Positions 10,989 to 22,601 of a stretch of DNA of 64,000 nt are shown here, piece by piece. The stretch is taken from contig CM042091.1 in assembly GCA_023512835.1 (NCBI GenBank), forward strand, positions 49,627,158-49,691,157, read 5' to 3'. Position 1 is the first letter of the stretch, and every line of letters starts with the position of its first letter. The notes under the pieces were generated by a model. The model saw only the letters and a list, made by a program, of their open reading frames with translations, was not told the origin of the DNA and made no database searches. The translations under genes were made by a program, and so were the position numbers. The stretch comes from Taxillus chinensis. Taxonomy: Eukaryota; Streptophyta; Magnoliopsida; Santalales; Loranthaceae.

Positions 10989-11426
10989 TTACTTTTCCTT
11001 AGTGTTTGCTACAACTGAACTTAGACTATCATTAAGTTCTAGTTTAGGCTGAAATAATTCCGTGGATGCCCATGTCTCTACTATATCAGTGCCATCATTG
11101 TCCAGGTGCTCCTCATCTGGAATCATGGAAGGAAGATCTTTAATTGAATGTCGTGATTCTAGAGATGCATTAACTTTCATTTCATCCTCAAAAATACCAA
11201 AATCACCTAAAATTACCTCCCCTTCTTGCAAAGCTCTCTCATTACATTCTAGTATTGTCTCCTCTTCCATATCTGAATCAAAAAAGAAATGATCATCTTC
11301 AAAAAGAAGCCTTTCTAAGATTGATTGTTCATTTTTAGCTTTTGACAATGGAGGTTCACAATGTGTCTTAACTGGTGGAGGGGTAATACGAGTGACCGCA
11401 ACCAAAATAATCTGGTGGCAAAGCAT
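10989..11426 (-). pseudogene. Gag-region frame of Athila-like element, acidic segment
   Basis: It reads RITPPPVKTHCEPPLSKAKN and then a Glu/Asp-rich stretch with ILERLLFEDDHF and ALQEGEVILGDFGIFEDEMK. Just upstream (minus strand, about 11430-11520) a possible coiled coil, MEYLKVNMQELARRLEELAN, occurs in another frame. This layout (coiled coil, PP-rich spacer, acidic region) is seen in gag-derived frames of non-autonomous Athila-type elements; that link is inference. It is matched at 55648-56131. Confidence 0.35.
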
Positions 11427-11671
11427 TTACAAAATTTGCAAGTTCTTCAAGTCGCCTTGCCAATTCTTGCATATTCACCTTCAAATATTCCATTTGAGTC
11501 TCTATTTCTACAATAGAATTTTTAGTATTGCTACATCAAGCTCTTGTACCCTCTTCAAATCTACACAAGATATCATTCAAATCCTCATATAAATGCTCTT
11601 GTAGAGGGCACTCAACTATAGATTGGCTCTGGATTTACCAAAAATCATATTCACCTCCAAAAGAAACACCA

Positions 11672-11947
11672 TCATACTTGTATAGGCTCTTGGTAAACAT
11701 AATCGTTTATGGGAGGACTGGTATAGTCCCAAACATTGTATTGTGTCTGTTTTGTTTTATAGCTTGGAGCATAAACATGTGGGTCTACCAATTCATCTAT
11801 AGACAACTTCATATCATCTTCAGACATTCTTTCCATTGGAGTGCTTGAATTTTTTTTAATATACCTACAAAACAAAAATAAAACAAGAACTAAGCGTAAA
11901 CCCGAACAATAATAATAATAATAACCAACTAACAAAATTAAATACAA
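11672..11947 (-). pseudogene. Gag N-terminal-like frame of Athila-like element
   Basis: It holds PMERMSEDDMKLSIDELVDP and a Tyr-rich tail ending DYTSPPINDYVYQEPIQV, preceded by a hydrophobic, AT-rich-derived stretch that is probably not coding. It lies about 160 bp downstream of the primer site, where gag should start. The product is unknown. The copy at 56310-56591 is frameshifted. Confidence 0.3.
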
Positions 11948-12102
11948 TCAAATAGAAAAACAAGAAAAAGAAAATACACCACCAAAATAACCCATAACAA
12001 AATACAAAAAATGTAAAACACGATATATATGTATATATATTTAAACTCTAGATCAAGACTAAATTTTTTAGTGTTAGAGTTACCACGAATAAATTCACCG
12101 CA

Positions 12103-12120
12103 TCCTCGGCAACGACGCCA
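12103..12120 (-). other. Primer binding site, Asp tRNA type (Athila-like, copy 1)
   Basis: The minus strand reads TGGCGTCGTTGCCGAGGA. The plant tRNA-Asp 3' end predicts TGGCGCCGTTGCCGGGGA, two differences. It sits three bases after the LTR end (…TTTGTCA). This primer is characteristic of Athila-type Gypsy elements. Confidence 0.8.
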
Positions 12121-12123
12121 ATT

Positions 12124-13027
12124 TGACAAAGTGTTTAGTCGCCTCACGCTATCAAAATATAATTTATAATGTCCTAAGTCCTAACTACCTGTAGTGTGAT
12201 AAGTTAAGGTCGATCTCACCGAGATGCACAAAGGAATCAATTACAACAAGCACTAAAATTTATAATCCTAGTTTTGTCTAGAGAAATCAAATTAATAATT
12301 AATAAATAAAATAAAATAAAATAAAATAATCAGAATAAAATAAAAACCTAAACTAAGATTAAAAGGGGAAATTTTGGAGAGTTAGAGATTTCATTTAGGG
12401 TTTAAGATTTCTTAGAATTAATTCACTTAAATTCATCCCTCAATTTATTTTTCTCAAATATTCAAAATTTATCATATCACATTATTCAATTCCCTTTAGT
12501 CCAGGTGAATTTACTAATTATGATTTGATCTCATTTGGTCTATGTGAATCAAATCCAAAAACCCGGTGACTCATTATGTCGTAAATTCATATAGGCTTGG
12601 TCCACTATATACCCATTTACCGTGGTAATAAAATCCATAGATAGTTTTCTAAACCACAACACATGAAGATTTTATTCAAATATTTAATCAAGCACATAGA
12701 ATTCAGAACTTAAATTACACAATTCCAGAATAAAAGTAGTTTATGCATAAATATATAAAAACCTAACGTACAGGGTGTAAAATTGTCTAGTGGCATCCCA
12801 CTCTTGAAGACCACACTCTTCTCTCATTTGTTGACGGCGTAAAATCTCCCACCGAATCACCCGCACGAACTAAGACTGTCACAATCCCTGATTCCGAATG
12901 GAGGATCCTCTCTAATATGGTGTTGCAGGTGAGCTATGGAGGATCCTCTCTCCTTCCCCAGGCCAAAAATTGCTCTAGGATTCCTCTACCGGTGCCTCCT
13001 TTTTCTCTAGGGTTTTTCCAACCTCCT
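12124..13027 (-). mobile_element. Athila-like 5' LTR, truncated (copy 1)
   Basis: It begins (minus-strand end) at TGACAAAGTG and is identical in layout to 56772-57675. The match stops at AACCTCCT (13027), where the sequence jumps into the block shared with 62721-64000. The U3 promoter part and TATA box present in the second copy are therefore missing here. Simple AAAAT repeats lie near 12300-12330. Confidence 0.7.
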
Positions 13028-13036
13028 AGAGGTTGA

Positions 13037-14250
13037 TGCCTTCGACCATGCTTGATTTCGAGGTCGAACAAAAAGTTCTGATCAAAACAACGATCGAGCC
13101 GCTAACGACGGTCAAACGATAATTGACCTTCAAAATAACACTTTAGATTAGATCACAAATCACATTCTCTTACTCTATTCGTTGTTTCGAGAATTTATAT
13201 ATATATATATATATATATATTACATAAATTCACTTTCGGAGTATTTTTAAAAAATAAACTTAAAAATAAAAAATAAAATAAAAATATATTTTTTCGGTGA
13301 TAAAATAGTTTCATTGTTTGGCATGAAAATAAAATTATTTTAAAATAAAAAAAATACGAGATTGCGATACCCTAAATTCAAAAATAATTTTCAATTTTTA
13401 ATTTTTAAAATCCGAATCGCTTAATCGATCTAAACCTAAGAACATCCTTTGCTTTATCGCTTTAGTGGAAAAAGTCAAAAACCTATACGCCGCTCTCTCT
13501 TTTCCCACCTATGTCTTGTCCATGTGTCGGTGTCTTATTGGTTTAAAAAAGAGAAAACAAAAACAGAAAACAAAAAATCAGAGCCACATTTTTATCTCCA
13601 TCCTTCGTCGTCTTCCCCTCTCTATCTCTCTCCCACGGCGTCTTCTTCCCCGCGTCACGCCCATACCGATCCGAGCCTAATCGCCCCACCCGAGCCAAGC
13701 GGTGGCCACACCTAACCACCCCCGCCGCTTCGATTCAAGCATAAACCCTAGAATCCGGCCTCTATATAAACCTTATGGATCAATGGATCGCGCGCGGGCT
13801 CTCCCCCTCTTTGGTGGAAATCGAAGACAAAAAAAAAACCCCGGACCATCTTCTTCTTCAAACCCTTTAGAGAGCCCCCACCGGCCACTATCACTTCCAA
13901 ACCGGAATCCGAGCAACCGACGTTGCCACGTCAATCTGTCGACATCAATAGCGCCGGCCACCGCACCCATCGGCCGCCGTTCCAAGCTCCGCCGACCGCC
14001 ACCACCGTCGTCACCGGTCACCCCTAATTGACCACCATCCCTCCTCATCCTCAAGTCCAAACCAGGACCGTCCTAATGATTTGCCGTAGCCCCTGCGTGT
14101 TTTCAAGGGACTGAAGAAGGAGAATAAAAGAAAGCGAGGAGCACGGAAAAGGGCGATCCAGGAGGTTACACTTGCCTGGCTAGTATCCGAGGAGAGCGGA
14201 AGAGGACACCACAACCTGCGCAATTGAATAAAGGAGCCACCTTTGAGGAG
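13037..14250 (+). mobile_element. Promoter/LTR-like block, also at 62721-64000
   Basis: The block starts TGCCTTCGACC, has an (AT)n run (about 13195-13220), a TATA box (13763-13770) after AAACCCTAGAATCC, and a GC-rich, CT-rich transcribed-looking part. Frames in it are short and differ between the copies, so I do not call a gene. It is most like the U3/R of a Gypsy LTR, but neither end could be fixed as TG or CA; a gene promoter plus 5' UTR is the alternative. The right copy has about 66 extra bases near 63350. Confidence 0.45.
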
Positions 14251-16730
14251 CACGGCGGCTGACCGGTCTTCAAGGACGACAGGGAGGAGACGTCGGCTTG
14301 AAAGTTTGAAGCGGAAGAGTGCTATTGAAAGATTTATTTTGGGTCTTGTTTGGTCGGTTTCCTTTCTTGTCGCTTCATTTATTTGATTGTTATTATGTGT
14401 GTGTTCCTGATTGCTTGCCTCTGTGAATGATTATTATGGGTCACATGCGGTTGCTTTTCTTGCTTGTCTCTGTTTACCTCGCCCGGCTTCTCATATTTTT
14501 AATTAATCTTTTTTTGTTTATTTTTGGTCGACGTCTTCTTGGTTGTTCTGTTGTTCGTGGATGGACATTCGACTATTCTAATTCCTTGAGTCTCCATCTG
14601 CCCTTTTTTAAGGCTGTTCCCAATGTCCGCATTTGCCCCAGGTCCGTGGGAATATGTCTCAAACAAAAAATTTTTTCCAAACAAAGAAACAATTTTCATG
14701 CGGATAGATCTATGTTAATCATGTGGTTGTATTGGGTTTCCTTCTCTTTTATCTTTTATGTTGCCTAGCTCTAACGGGTAAAAAAAAGGAAGAAAAGAAA
14801 CAATTTTCATGAGGATAGATCTATGTTTTCAGGCTTCTTAGCTTCTCTTTTGATCACCAGGTTTCCAGAAAGCAAAATTTCATTGGGTTTTTGTCACGTG
14901 GTCACCGTTTGTTCCCGGCTTGGTTTTATTCCCTTTCACTAATTTGTTTGTTGTTCTCATTTAATTAGTTGCTTTTGAAGGGCGTCACTCGGCTTATGAT
15001 CCGCTTTGCCTTAACCACCTTTTTTTATTAAATAAAAAAAAACAAAAAAAATGTCTTTGTTTATCCCATTATTTACCGTTTGGTCTGAACTCCTCGTCTT
15101 GATGATGGTCGATTGTTTCATCACTTTGTTAGCTGTTTTTAGTAGTTAAAAAATTGTATATGGATGTCCAAACTCCTCTCTACTTCTCTATTAGATGTGC
15201 TTGTCCTTGCTGTGTTATATTCTGCATTGTTGGGTCTTATTGTGTCTCGTTTGCTAACTACTTTTTTTTGGTCGGTTTTGTCATCTGTTGGTGGAGGTCT
15301 GTCTGTCTGTTTGTTTTTTTAGCAATCCCGTGGATTAAACTCCAATTTGTCATGTGGTTAGCATTTTTTTATTTTCATGTTTCATCTTCCCAAGTAGTTC
15401 TTTGAATTTTGTTTTGACTTATTTATTTTGCAATAGTTGTTGGCCTTAGGGAAGAATGTTAGTCTTGGGCCAATTGTAATTTTATATATGGGTTCATGAC
15501 CCAATACCATGTAATGTTGTAAACCAACCGCATAGTGAAAAAGGGTGAGAAAACCAAAAAAAAAGGAAAAAAAAGTATAGAGTTTATTTTATTTGTGGAT
15601 GCTACCATTACACAACACTTTTACTTTTGATGTTTTGCTTTAAATTTTTATTACTTTTCTCGAAATTATTTTTTTTTTCAAAATATTTCTAAAAAGTGTG
15701 CTTTTTGAAAGGAACAAAACAACTTTCTCAAAATAAAATTAAAATTTCTTAGTTCTTCAAAGAAAACAATGTGCCTTCCAAAAAAAAAAACCAAACACAA
15801 AAACCTTTTTAAGGAAAAAAAGGTTTCTTTAGCTTTCCTTTTTTTTTTTGTTTATCTTTTTTCAGCATTTGATTAACATTTAGTCGAAAAAATTTTATCC
15901 CTTAAGATCATTTCTCAAAGCAAGAATTAGGTTTTTTTTATCTTCATCAAGTTCAACTTATTTTTAGTAGGAGTTATTTGTTTTTAAGAAATTTTACCTT
16001 ATTTTTTTTATTTTAACAAGACACTTTCAAATAAATTAGAATTGAACAACTTCTTAAAACTTTTTTGGCCACTTAACTCAATTGAGTTAATTTCAATAAA
16101 GAAAGGAAAAATATTGAAAAAAACAGAAAAACATACAAAAACAAAACAAAAAGTAAAAAGCAAAAAAAAAACAAAATTACAAGGATTTCCTTTAGAGGTT
16201 AGGTGTAAATTAGATTTAATTTTGACATTAACATCTAATTTAAAAAAAATAGAGATTTTTAGTTTTGGGAGATTTAATTTTGTCTTAGAATTTTTTAAGT
16301 AAGCGGTCAAAATAAATTAAGAACCTTTAACAATTAAGATAAGATCTGAAAGGGTGTTGTGAAAGTGTTAATTTTTTTTTTTACTTTTAACAAACTTTTG
16401 AGCTCATCTGTAATGACATAAATAATTTTTTTAGGTGATTAATCTAGCCCAAAAATGTTTGGTGGTGATTCTGGATTTTCATTACCATTTAGATGAAGGT
16501 TTGAGAGAAACTGTACTCCAAAAATAATTTTCTTTCTCGATGGAATACGATGATGACAACCTCTATATAAGAGTGTGGGTCTTCTTAGGTCATCCCTGCA
16601 AAATACCTATCTTGAGCACCTAAAATAAGGAAATAATTAACTGCACCAATAGAAAGAAAAAAAGAAAGACACAAGCCTCAATCACCTTATATCTACTAAA
16701 CTATAATTTATCTCCTTTTGTTTTTTATGC
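14251..16730. other. AT-rich region without a recognised gene
   Basis: Frames are short and low-complexity. A 34-bp direct repeat with one mismatch (14683-14716 and 14794-14827) is present, and poly-A/T runs are common. A TATA-like CTCTATATAAGAG near 16560 has no supported gene after it. Whether this continues the block to its left cannot be told, because the right-hand copy leaves the window. Confidence 0.5.
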
Positions 16731-16936
16731 CCTCTCTTTTCTTATTATATTGCTTTGAAGTATGTTATTTGAATACAAGGATGTGATATGTTCTAATTTT
16801 ATGAAATTATCGAGTTGCACAAGGTAGACACGAGATAAGTTCTTTTTCTTTCTTTTAATTATATTTACCTTTTTTTGTTGTATAAGGAAAGTGATATGTT
16901 TGAGAAGAGAATAAATAAGCCAATTAAAGATAACAA
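16731..16936 (+). promoter_or_regulatory. Left part of F-box upstream-region paralogue
   Basis: It aligns with about 59400-59615: 'gttgcacaaggtagacac', 'gttgtataaggaaagtgata' and 'aataagccaattaaa' occur in the same order. It is separated from its right part (19240-19572) by a solo LTR. It represents the distal upstream DNA of a lost or displaced relative of the gene at 59980. Confidence 0.6.
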
Positions 16937-17977
16937 TGTCACGCCCCTAAATTTTGAAACCCATAGAATTAGGAACGCAACTCCCCCCACGCCCACTCCA
17001 GGAGTCGTGGGATTGATGATTGGTCCAAACCTGATCCAAACTTGTACAATACTACAACGGGGGTAGAATTGTTGCCGGTTGCAATAAATCCAGAATTTAA
17101 TAAATGGGCATAACCATGCAATCAATCTACATAAATGTCTAATACACCAAACGACTCACAAACCAGTTCCACCAAAAGGTACGTACAACCGTCACGGTCC
17201 CTAGTCCGGAAAATGAATAAGTAAATAATAAAAAGTAGACAAAATCTAACGAAGAAATCCTACCCGAAAATGTCTCGACTTGCTCCGCTATGGCTCCAAA
17301 GACTACTCCCTACAACCTTGTAGGAAATGGAAATAAAGTAGGGTGAGCATGAATGCCCAATAGATGATCTCCAACTCTACACTCCCGTCACATAAATTCC
17401 TAAGTCTATATGATCGGTGCATGCTTGGGCCAAGTGCAGTGTCACGTTCTATTGCCAAGAAATTTCATTAAAATCACAGATAAGACATCACATCACATTT
17501 TAATCATTAATGGTTCACCAGTAACCCTACCATTTACGGAATTCCCGCTACCAACTCCAAGAATTCAACTCACTACCAGGATAGCTATATGTGGGACCCG
17601 CAGTGTCCCTAACGACAACCTGCCACATATGGGACCTGAGTTAACTAGCCACATAGGGGACCTACGGCCTCTTGCCAGCCCTATGTGAGACCCATGGTTA
17701 AACCAACTAGCTCGACCACTATTTCCACATATAAACAACAATAGAATATTTCAACAATCAAAATTCAATATAATAGCCTCACTAAATATTCAATTCATCA
17801 ATCTAGCACTAACCACAAATAATATATATAAGTATATGTACATATATAAACACTCATCAAATATCCAACACCTTAGATATCAATTAAGTAATATTAAGCT
17901 ACGTGTAACATTTAAATGCCGAATTACTAACTAAACCAGTGTCAAGCCCGAATAACATATCACAAATGATGATTATA

Positions 17978-18027
<50 letters not shown>

Positions 18028-18843
18028 TTCAAACTATTAATGACGAATTACTAACATCAAGCTTTCATTTATTAGTTTACTTTACCCCTTTTTTTCCTTT
18101 ATTTATCCATTAGTAGTTAGCCCCCCCTTTTTTTTTTCCTATACCTAAATGGGCAAGGACCGGCCCAATTGGACTGGCCCAAATACACACCAGCCCGTTA
18201 GGGCTGGTTGACTGCGGGCGGCAAGACGCCGCCCCCACACCCTTTCCCTCCACGCCAAGACCGGCACACGCAGAGGCGGCGCACGGGCGCGGCTCCGATG
18301 CCGCCACCCCCTTTCTTCGGAATCGCGCGGGCGCACGGAAACGTTCCACGGGGTGGCCTAGATGCCACCACCCCTCCTTCTCTCTTTGCCTTCTCGTGGC
18401 GCGCCGTAGCTCCACCTGGGCGGCACCGATGCCGCCGTTCCTCACCTCCTCCTCGTCTGCGCGGCGAGCACAGGGGCTACACACGGTTCACGGAACGTGC
18501 GAGGCTGATCCACGGGGTAGCATATGCCGTCGTCCTTCCCATCCCTCTCCTTTCCGCAGGGTCGTTCCACCACCATGCACGACGACCAAAACGGATATAT
18601 GTATATATTTATATATAAATCTATATTTACATGTAAAAGAATTTACCTACACAAATTCTACAACCGTGATCATGCAACAAGTTAATCAAAGATCGAGAAT
18701 CACCTACCTGATTCAAACTCGGAAGGTCAAGAACAAGGTGGCTTCAATTCACCGCTCTCTCCAACCGCATTCCGTGCACGCACAAAGAGTGTAGGGTTTT
18801 ATCCTAGTTCCCCTCTATTTATACTTATATGTGTTAATTGATT

Positions 18844-18881
<38 letters not shown>

Positions 18882-19239
18882 TAATAATTACAAAAATAAT
18901 AATTTAATTAATAATAATAATTATAAGAATTAATAATAATAATTCACCATAGTAAATAATAATGATAATCCAATTAATATTTATAGTCTAAATATTAAAA
19001 TATCTACGGTAACGATCAAGATCCCATAATAAAATTCTCAACCATAATCCTCATAATTATAGGAATAACTCAAAATATGAAAATAATAATAATTAATAAT
19101 AATGCATACCAATAAATTTCAGGATAGTGAAATAATATTAATAATAACTCAACGCTCACGATAAAGTCACGTTGTCGAAGAAATATGCCAAACCCTATTC
19201 GGGCCTAACTCCCAACCTCACACAGTACGGGCCTTTACA
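16937..19239 (-). mobile_element. Solo LTR, chromovirus-like, with target-site duplication AACAA
   Basis: It runs TGTCACGCCCC ... GGCCTTTACA, 2303 bp, flanked on both sides by AACAA (16932-16936 and 19240-19244). A minus-strand TATA box lies near 18812-18826; (TA)n is at about 17975-18025 and (AAT)n at about 18848-18890. A GC-rich part (18180-18560) lies in the transcribed half. There is no primer site or polypurine tract, so it is the product of LTR-LTR recombination. The homologous site at about 59620 lacks it. Confidence 0.9.
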
Positions 19240-19572
19240 AACAAGAAGGAAGATAGAGTACATACAAATAGGAAAAAAAGGAAGAAGCAATTAAAAGTTA
19301 TATGTTAGAGGAGATAATAAACTCAATATCTCTTACTTTTTTTTCAACACCTGAAAAAAGGTTTTTATGTCATTATCTTTTAATTTCATCATATATTTTA
19401 TTTTTCTAATAAAAGAAAATATGGAAAAGTACGTTTCTTTTTATTTTTACAAAAACTATAAATGAGCAAGTGTAAAAGTCAGGACGCTTCCAAAGATTTA
19501 AAAAAACATTTGTTTCCTTTTATTTTTCTTGACAAGCATATAAACCATAAATTGTCAAGGCAAGAAAACAAA
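19240..19572 (+). promoter_or_regulatory. Right part of F-box upstream-region paralogue with TATA box
   Basis: It matches about 59620-59900, including 'gaaggagatagagtaca', 'aaaaaggtttt', 'ctatcttttaattt' and the TATA box CATATAAACC (19537-19546; 59874-59883). After 'accataaattgt' the copies diverge. Here a Copia gag ATG follows only about 37 bases after the TATA box; at the other locus the F-box ATG follows about 97 bases after it. Confidence 0.65.
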
Positions 19573-19582
19573 ATTGGCAATA

Positions 19583-20300
19583 ATGGAGTATGATATTCTG
19601 TTGTTGGATAGCAACACTAGGTTTTCTTTATGGCAGGTTAAGATGCAGGCTATTTTTGCACATATGGATCTTGATGATGCGCTTTTAGGGTTTGACAAGA
19701 TGCTCTCTTCATGGCCGATCGAAGATAAACAACGTAAAGATCATAAGGCTTTATCCCAAATACATCTACATTTATCTAATCAGATTTTACAGGATGTGTT
19801 GCGTGGAGAAAACCGTTCTTGCTCTATGGTTGAAGTTAGAGCAACTTTGTATGACGAAGAGTTTGACCAATAAGTTGCACTTGAAGCAACGATTATATTC
19901 TCATCGTTTAACGAAGGTATATCTCTTGAAGATCATTTAGTCGTATTTAAAGAAATTATTTCGATTTAGAATAAATGAAAGTTAAATATGATGAAGAGGA
20001 TTTGACGTTAATATTATTATGTTCATTGTCGTCTTCATATTCAACTTTTAGAGATACTATTTTGTATAGTTGTGACACACTCACTATTGATGGGGTTTAT
20101 GAGGCTTTATTTTCATATGAGAAGATAAAGCAGATTATTGGTGGTTCTAGCTCTAAGTCATAGGCAGAAGGTCTCATTGTTCGTGGGAGGTCACGAGAAT
20201 GCAATCCTAATTTTGGTGGTAATATAAAGTGAAGATCAACATCTACAAATAGAGATAATAAATTTTGCAGGTATTACAAGAAGAAAGGTTATATTATTTT
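19583..20300 (+). pseudogene. Tork/Tnt1-like Copia gag, broken
   Basis: From ATG 19583 the frame reads MEYDILLLDSNTRFSLWQVK, matching the 'F.G.NFslWq.km' start of Tork-type Copia gag. A stop occurs after about 97 codons and further shifts follow (YDEEDLTLILLCSLSSSYST at about 19985; a decayed zinc knuckle KFCRYYKKKGYIIFECYK at about 20258). No 5' LTR or primer site precedes it; the element is cut at its gag start. Confidence 0.75.
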
Positions 20301-20818
20301 TGAGTGTTACAAGTTGCGAAGAGAAATAAAAGAACTGGAAAATAATCAGAGAAATCTGGTGAGGTTGATATGGTGGAGACTTACAGTGATGGAGAGATCC
20401 TTGTAGTTTCCGATTCTGACCACAAGGCACATGAGGAGTGGATCCTTGATTCTGGTTGCACATTTCATATGTGTCTCAATCGGGACTAGTTTTCAACATT
20501 TGAAACTATGTCCTCAAAATCTTGTTGTTATGTGGAACAAAGTCCTTACAAAGTTATCGGCATTGGTACAGTCATAATTAAAATTCATGATAGTGTGGTT
20601 AAAACACTTGGAGATGTGAGATCCAGGAATTGAAGAGAAATCTGATTTCATTGAGTACTCTTGATTCTAAAGGGTACAAGTTTACCGGTGAAGGTGGAGT
20701 GATCAAGATCAGCAAGGGTTCTCTTGTGGTGATGAAAGGTCACAAAAGAGGTGGGTAGTTATACATTGTACAGGGTTCTAAACTTTCGGGAGCCGTTGCT
20801 ATTGTAGCTTCTTTTTTC
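20301..20818 (+). pseudogene. Tork-like Copia protease region, broken
   Basis: WILDSGCTFHMCLNRD at about 20440 is the Copia aspartic-protease 'ILDSG.S.HM' motif with catalytic DSG. It continues with YKVIGIGTVIIKIHDSVV at about 20550, then the pre-integrase stretch. Several in-frame stops are present. Confidence 0.7.
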
Positions 20819-21434
20819 ATGTATGATTATGATATTTCTAAATTATGGCATATGTGCCTAGGGCATATGAGTCGGCATGAAATGACCGAATTGAGTAGAA
20901 GAGGACTTATTACAGGGCAAAGTATCAAAAATATTCAATTTTGTGAGCATTGTATTTATGATAAACAAAAGAGAGTCCAGTTTACTAAAGGCATTTACAA
21001 AACCAAAGGAACTCTAGATTATATTCATTCTTATCTTTGGGGGCCACCAATAGTGGCTTCTAAAGGTAGTGTCGTTTATATGCTTACTATTATTGATGAT
21101 TTCTCTAGGATGCTCGAACATTCTTCTTGAAGCGAAGAGTAATGCATTCTCTACTTTCAAGGACCGGAAGATTATGATTGAAAAGCAAACAGGGAAGCGG
21201 GTGAGGAAGCTTCACATGGACAATGGTTTAGAGTTATGCTCCAATGAGTTTAATACCTTTCGTAAGTCGAAGGAATTGTGCGTCACTTGACAGTTCCTCA
21301 TACTCCGTAGCAAAATGGAGTTACAGAGCATATGAACAGAACCATCATGGAAAGAGTCCGATGCATGCTATCACATGCAAAGTTACCACGGTCTTTTTTG
21401 GGTGAGCGACTACTACAACTTGTTTTCTCATTAA
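20819..21434 (+). pseudogene. Tork-like Copia integrase, truncated
   Basis: LWHMCLGHMSRHEMTELSRR with CEHCIYDKQKRVQF gives the HHCC zinc finger. DYIHSYLWGPPIVASKGSVV and IIDDFSRM mark the first core strand, MDNG(…)CSNEF the second Asp, and HMNRTIMERVRCMLSHAKLP the Glu helix, in changing frames. The element stops at 21434, where an LTR begins, so reverse transcriptase and RNase H are absent. Confidence 0.75.
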
Positions 21435-22537
21435 TGTCATGCCCCGAATTTCCGACCCAGGAAACCGGTTAGTGAATCCCCATGCCCGCACTTGAAGGGA
21501 CAAGGGATTGGTGATAACGTCGGGAAAGGGACCTTAGCACTAGTGTTGTCCCTAATCCATACCACACATATAGCACACGAAGACGTAAATATTATTTCAA
21601 TCCACAGTACAAACACACATACATACATGTTTTCCCCCCTTGGGGTTACAATCATAATTTTTTTCACAATCAACAAAACAAACAAATACACACAAGGTCT
21701 TCACTTCTAGTGAACCTCCTGGCTCTTGTAAGTACTTAAAACAAATAAAGACAGACACAACAGAAGGGGTGAGCAATCACAGCTCAGTAGGGATCATGTA
21801 TCCCCGACCCATCCCAACTCATAAACTAGTGTAAGCATGTCCTCATGTAATGCTACATATATATCACCAACTCAATTATAAAATCACACATTCACATATA
21901 AAGCAAACCTTCCTGGTCACACAAATATTTCCTTAGGAATGGTATTGCCTCTCATGCACCATAGTGTATCTCGGCCTCGGTATTGTCTCTCAAACATAGG
22001 AACCTCTTAGGCTCTATATAAATCTTGCCTCATAGGCCCTCAACAGTAGCCTCTTAGGCTCATCAAGATAGCCTCACAGGCCCAACACTCATCCGATAAC
22101 ACTATTCCAAAACACTGTTCACTAGCCCAGAAAAACATTGTTCACTAGTCCGGAAAAACGATGTTCACTTAGTCCGGAAAAACATTGTTCACTATCGTTT
22201 TTGTCAATTTTCTTAGCTAGAACGGCAACCCAAAGCAACCCCAAACACTCATAAACACATTTATTTCGATATACACCCTAATACACGTCTTAAACAACTC
22301 TAAATTTCATGTAATCAATAGAAATATGCATTTAAATCACAATATTCAACCCAAAATTGGGTTTTCCCCAAATCTTAGGGTTCACCCCCAAATTTCATGA
22401 TTTTACCCAAGTTAAGCATGCTAAGCCTACTATGAATCATATAGAGAGTTAGAATCACCTACCTAAAATGATTCTTCATGATCTACGAGCTCTAATCGCC
22501 CCAAATCACCAAGGTCGAAGCTCCTCCTCCAAGCTCT

Positions 22538-22601
<64 letters not shown>

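Larger units (their letters stand above)
9877..12102 (-). mobile_element. Athila-like non-autonomous element, internal region (copy 1)
   Basis: It lies downstream, on the minus strand, of an Asp-tRNA primer site and an Athila-like LTR. About 2.2 kb of internal sequence holds only short, broken gag-like frames. No protease, reverse transcriptase or integrase motif is seen. About 10140-10185 contains the minus-strand phrase GCTTTTGGGAGGCAACCCAA, familiar from the end of gag-pol in Athila-type elements, followed by a frame with KKVKSNKVARIGESVRMM (about 9990-10050). The far (3') end is replaced by the L1 LTR at 9876. The close match at 54523-56750 shows this is a shared structure. Confidence 0.6.

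Noticed and set aside
13449..14060. Proline/serine-rich frames in the promoter-like block on both strands
   Set aside because: The right-hand copy has an insertion of about 66 bp and other indels that change them, so there is no sign of a conserved protein.
14427..15405. Hydrophobic frames as small membrane proteins
   Set aside because: They are T-rich low-complexity translations without support from codon pattern or a second copy.
16540..16600. TATA-like CTCTATATAAGAG as a gene promoter
   Set aside because: No coding sequence follows before the solo LTR, and the region is AT-rich, where such boxes arise by chance.
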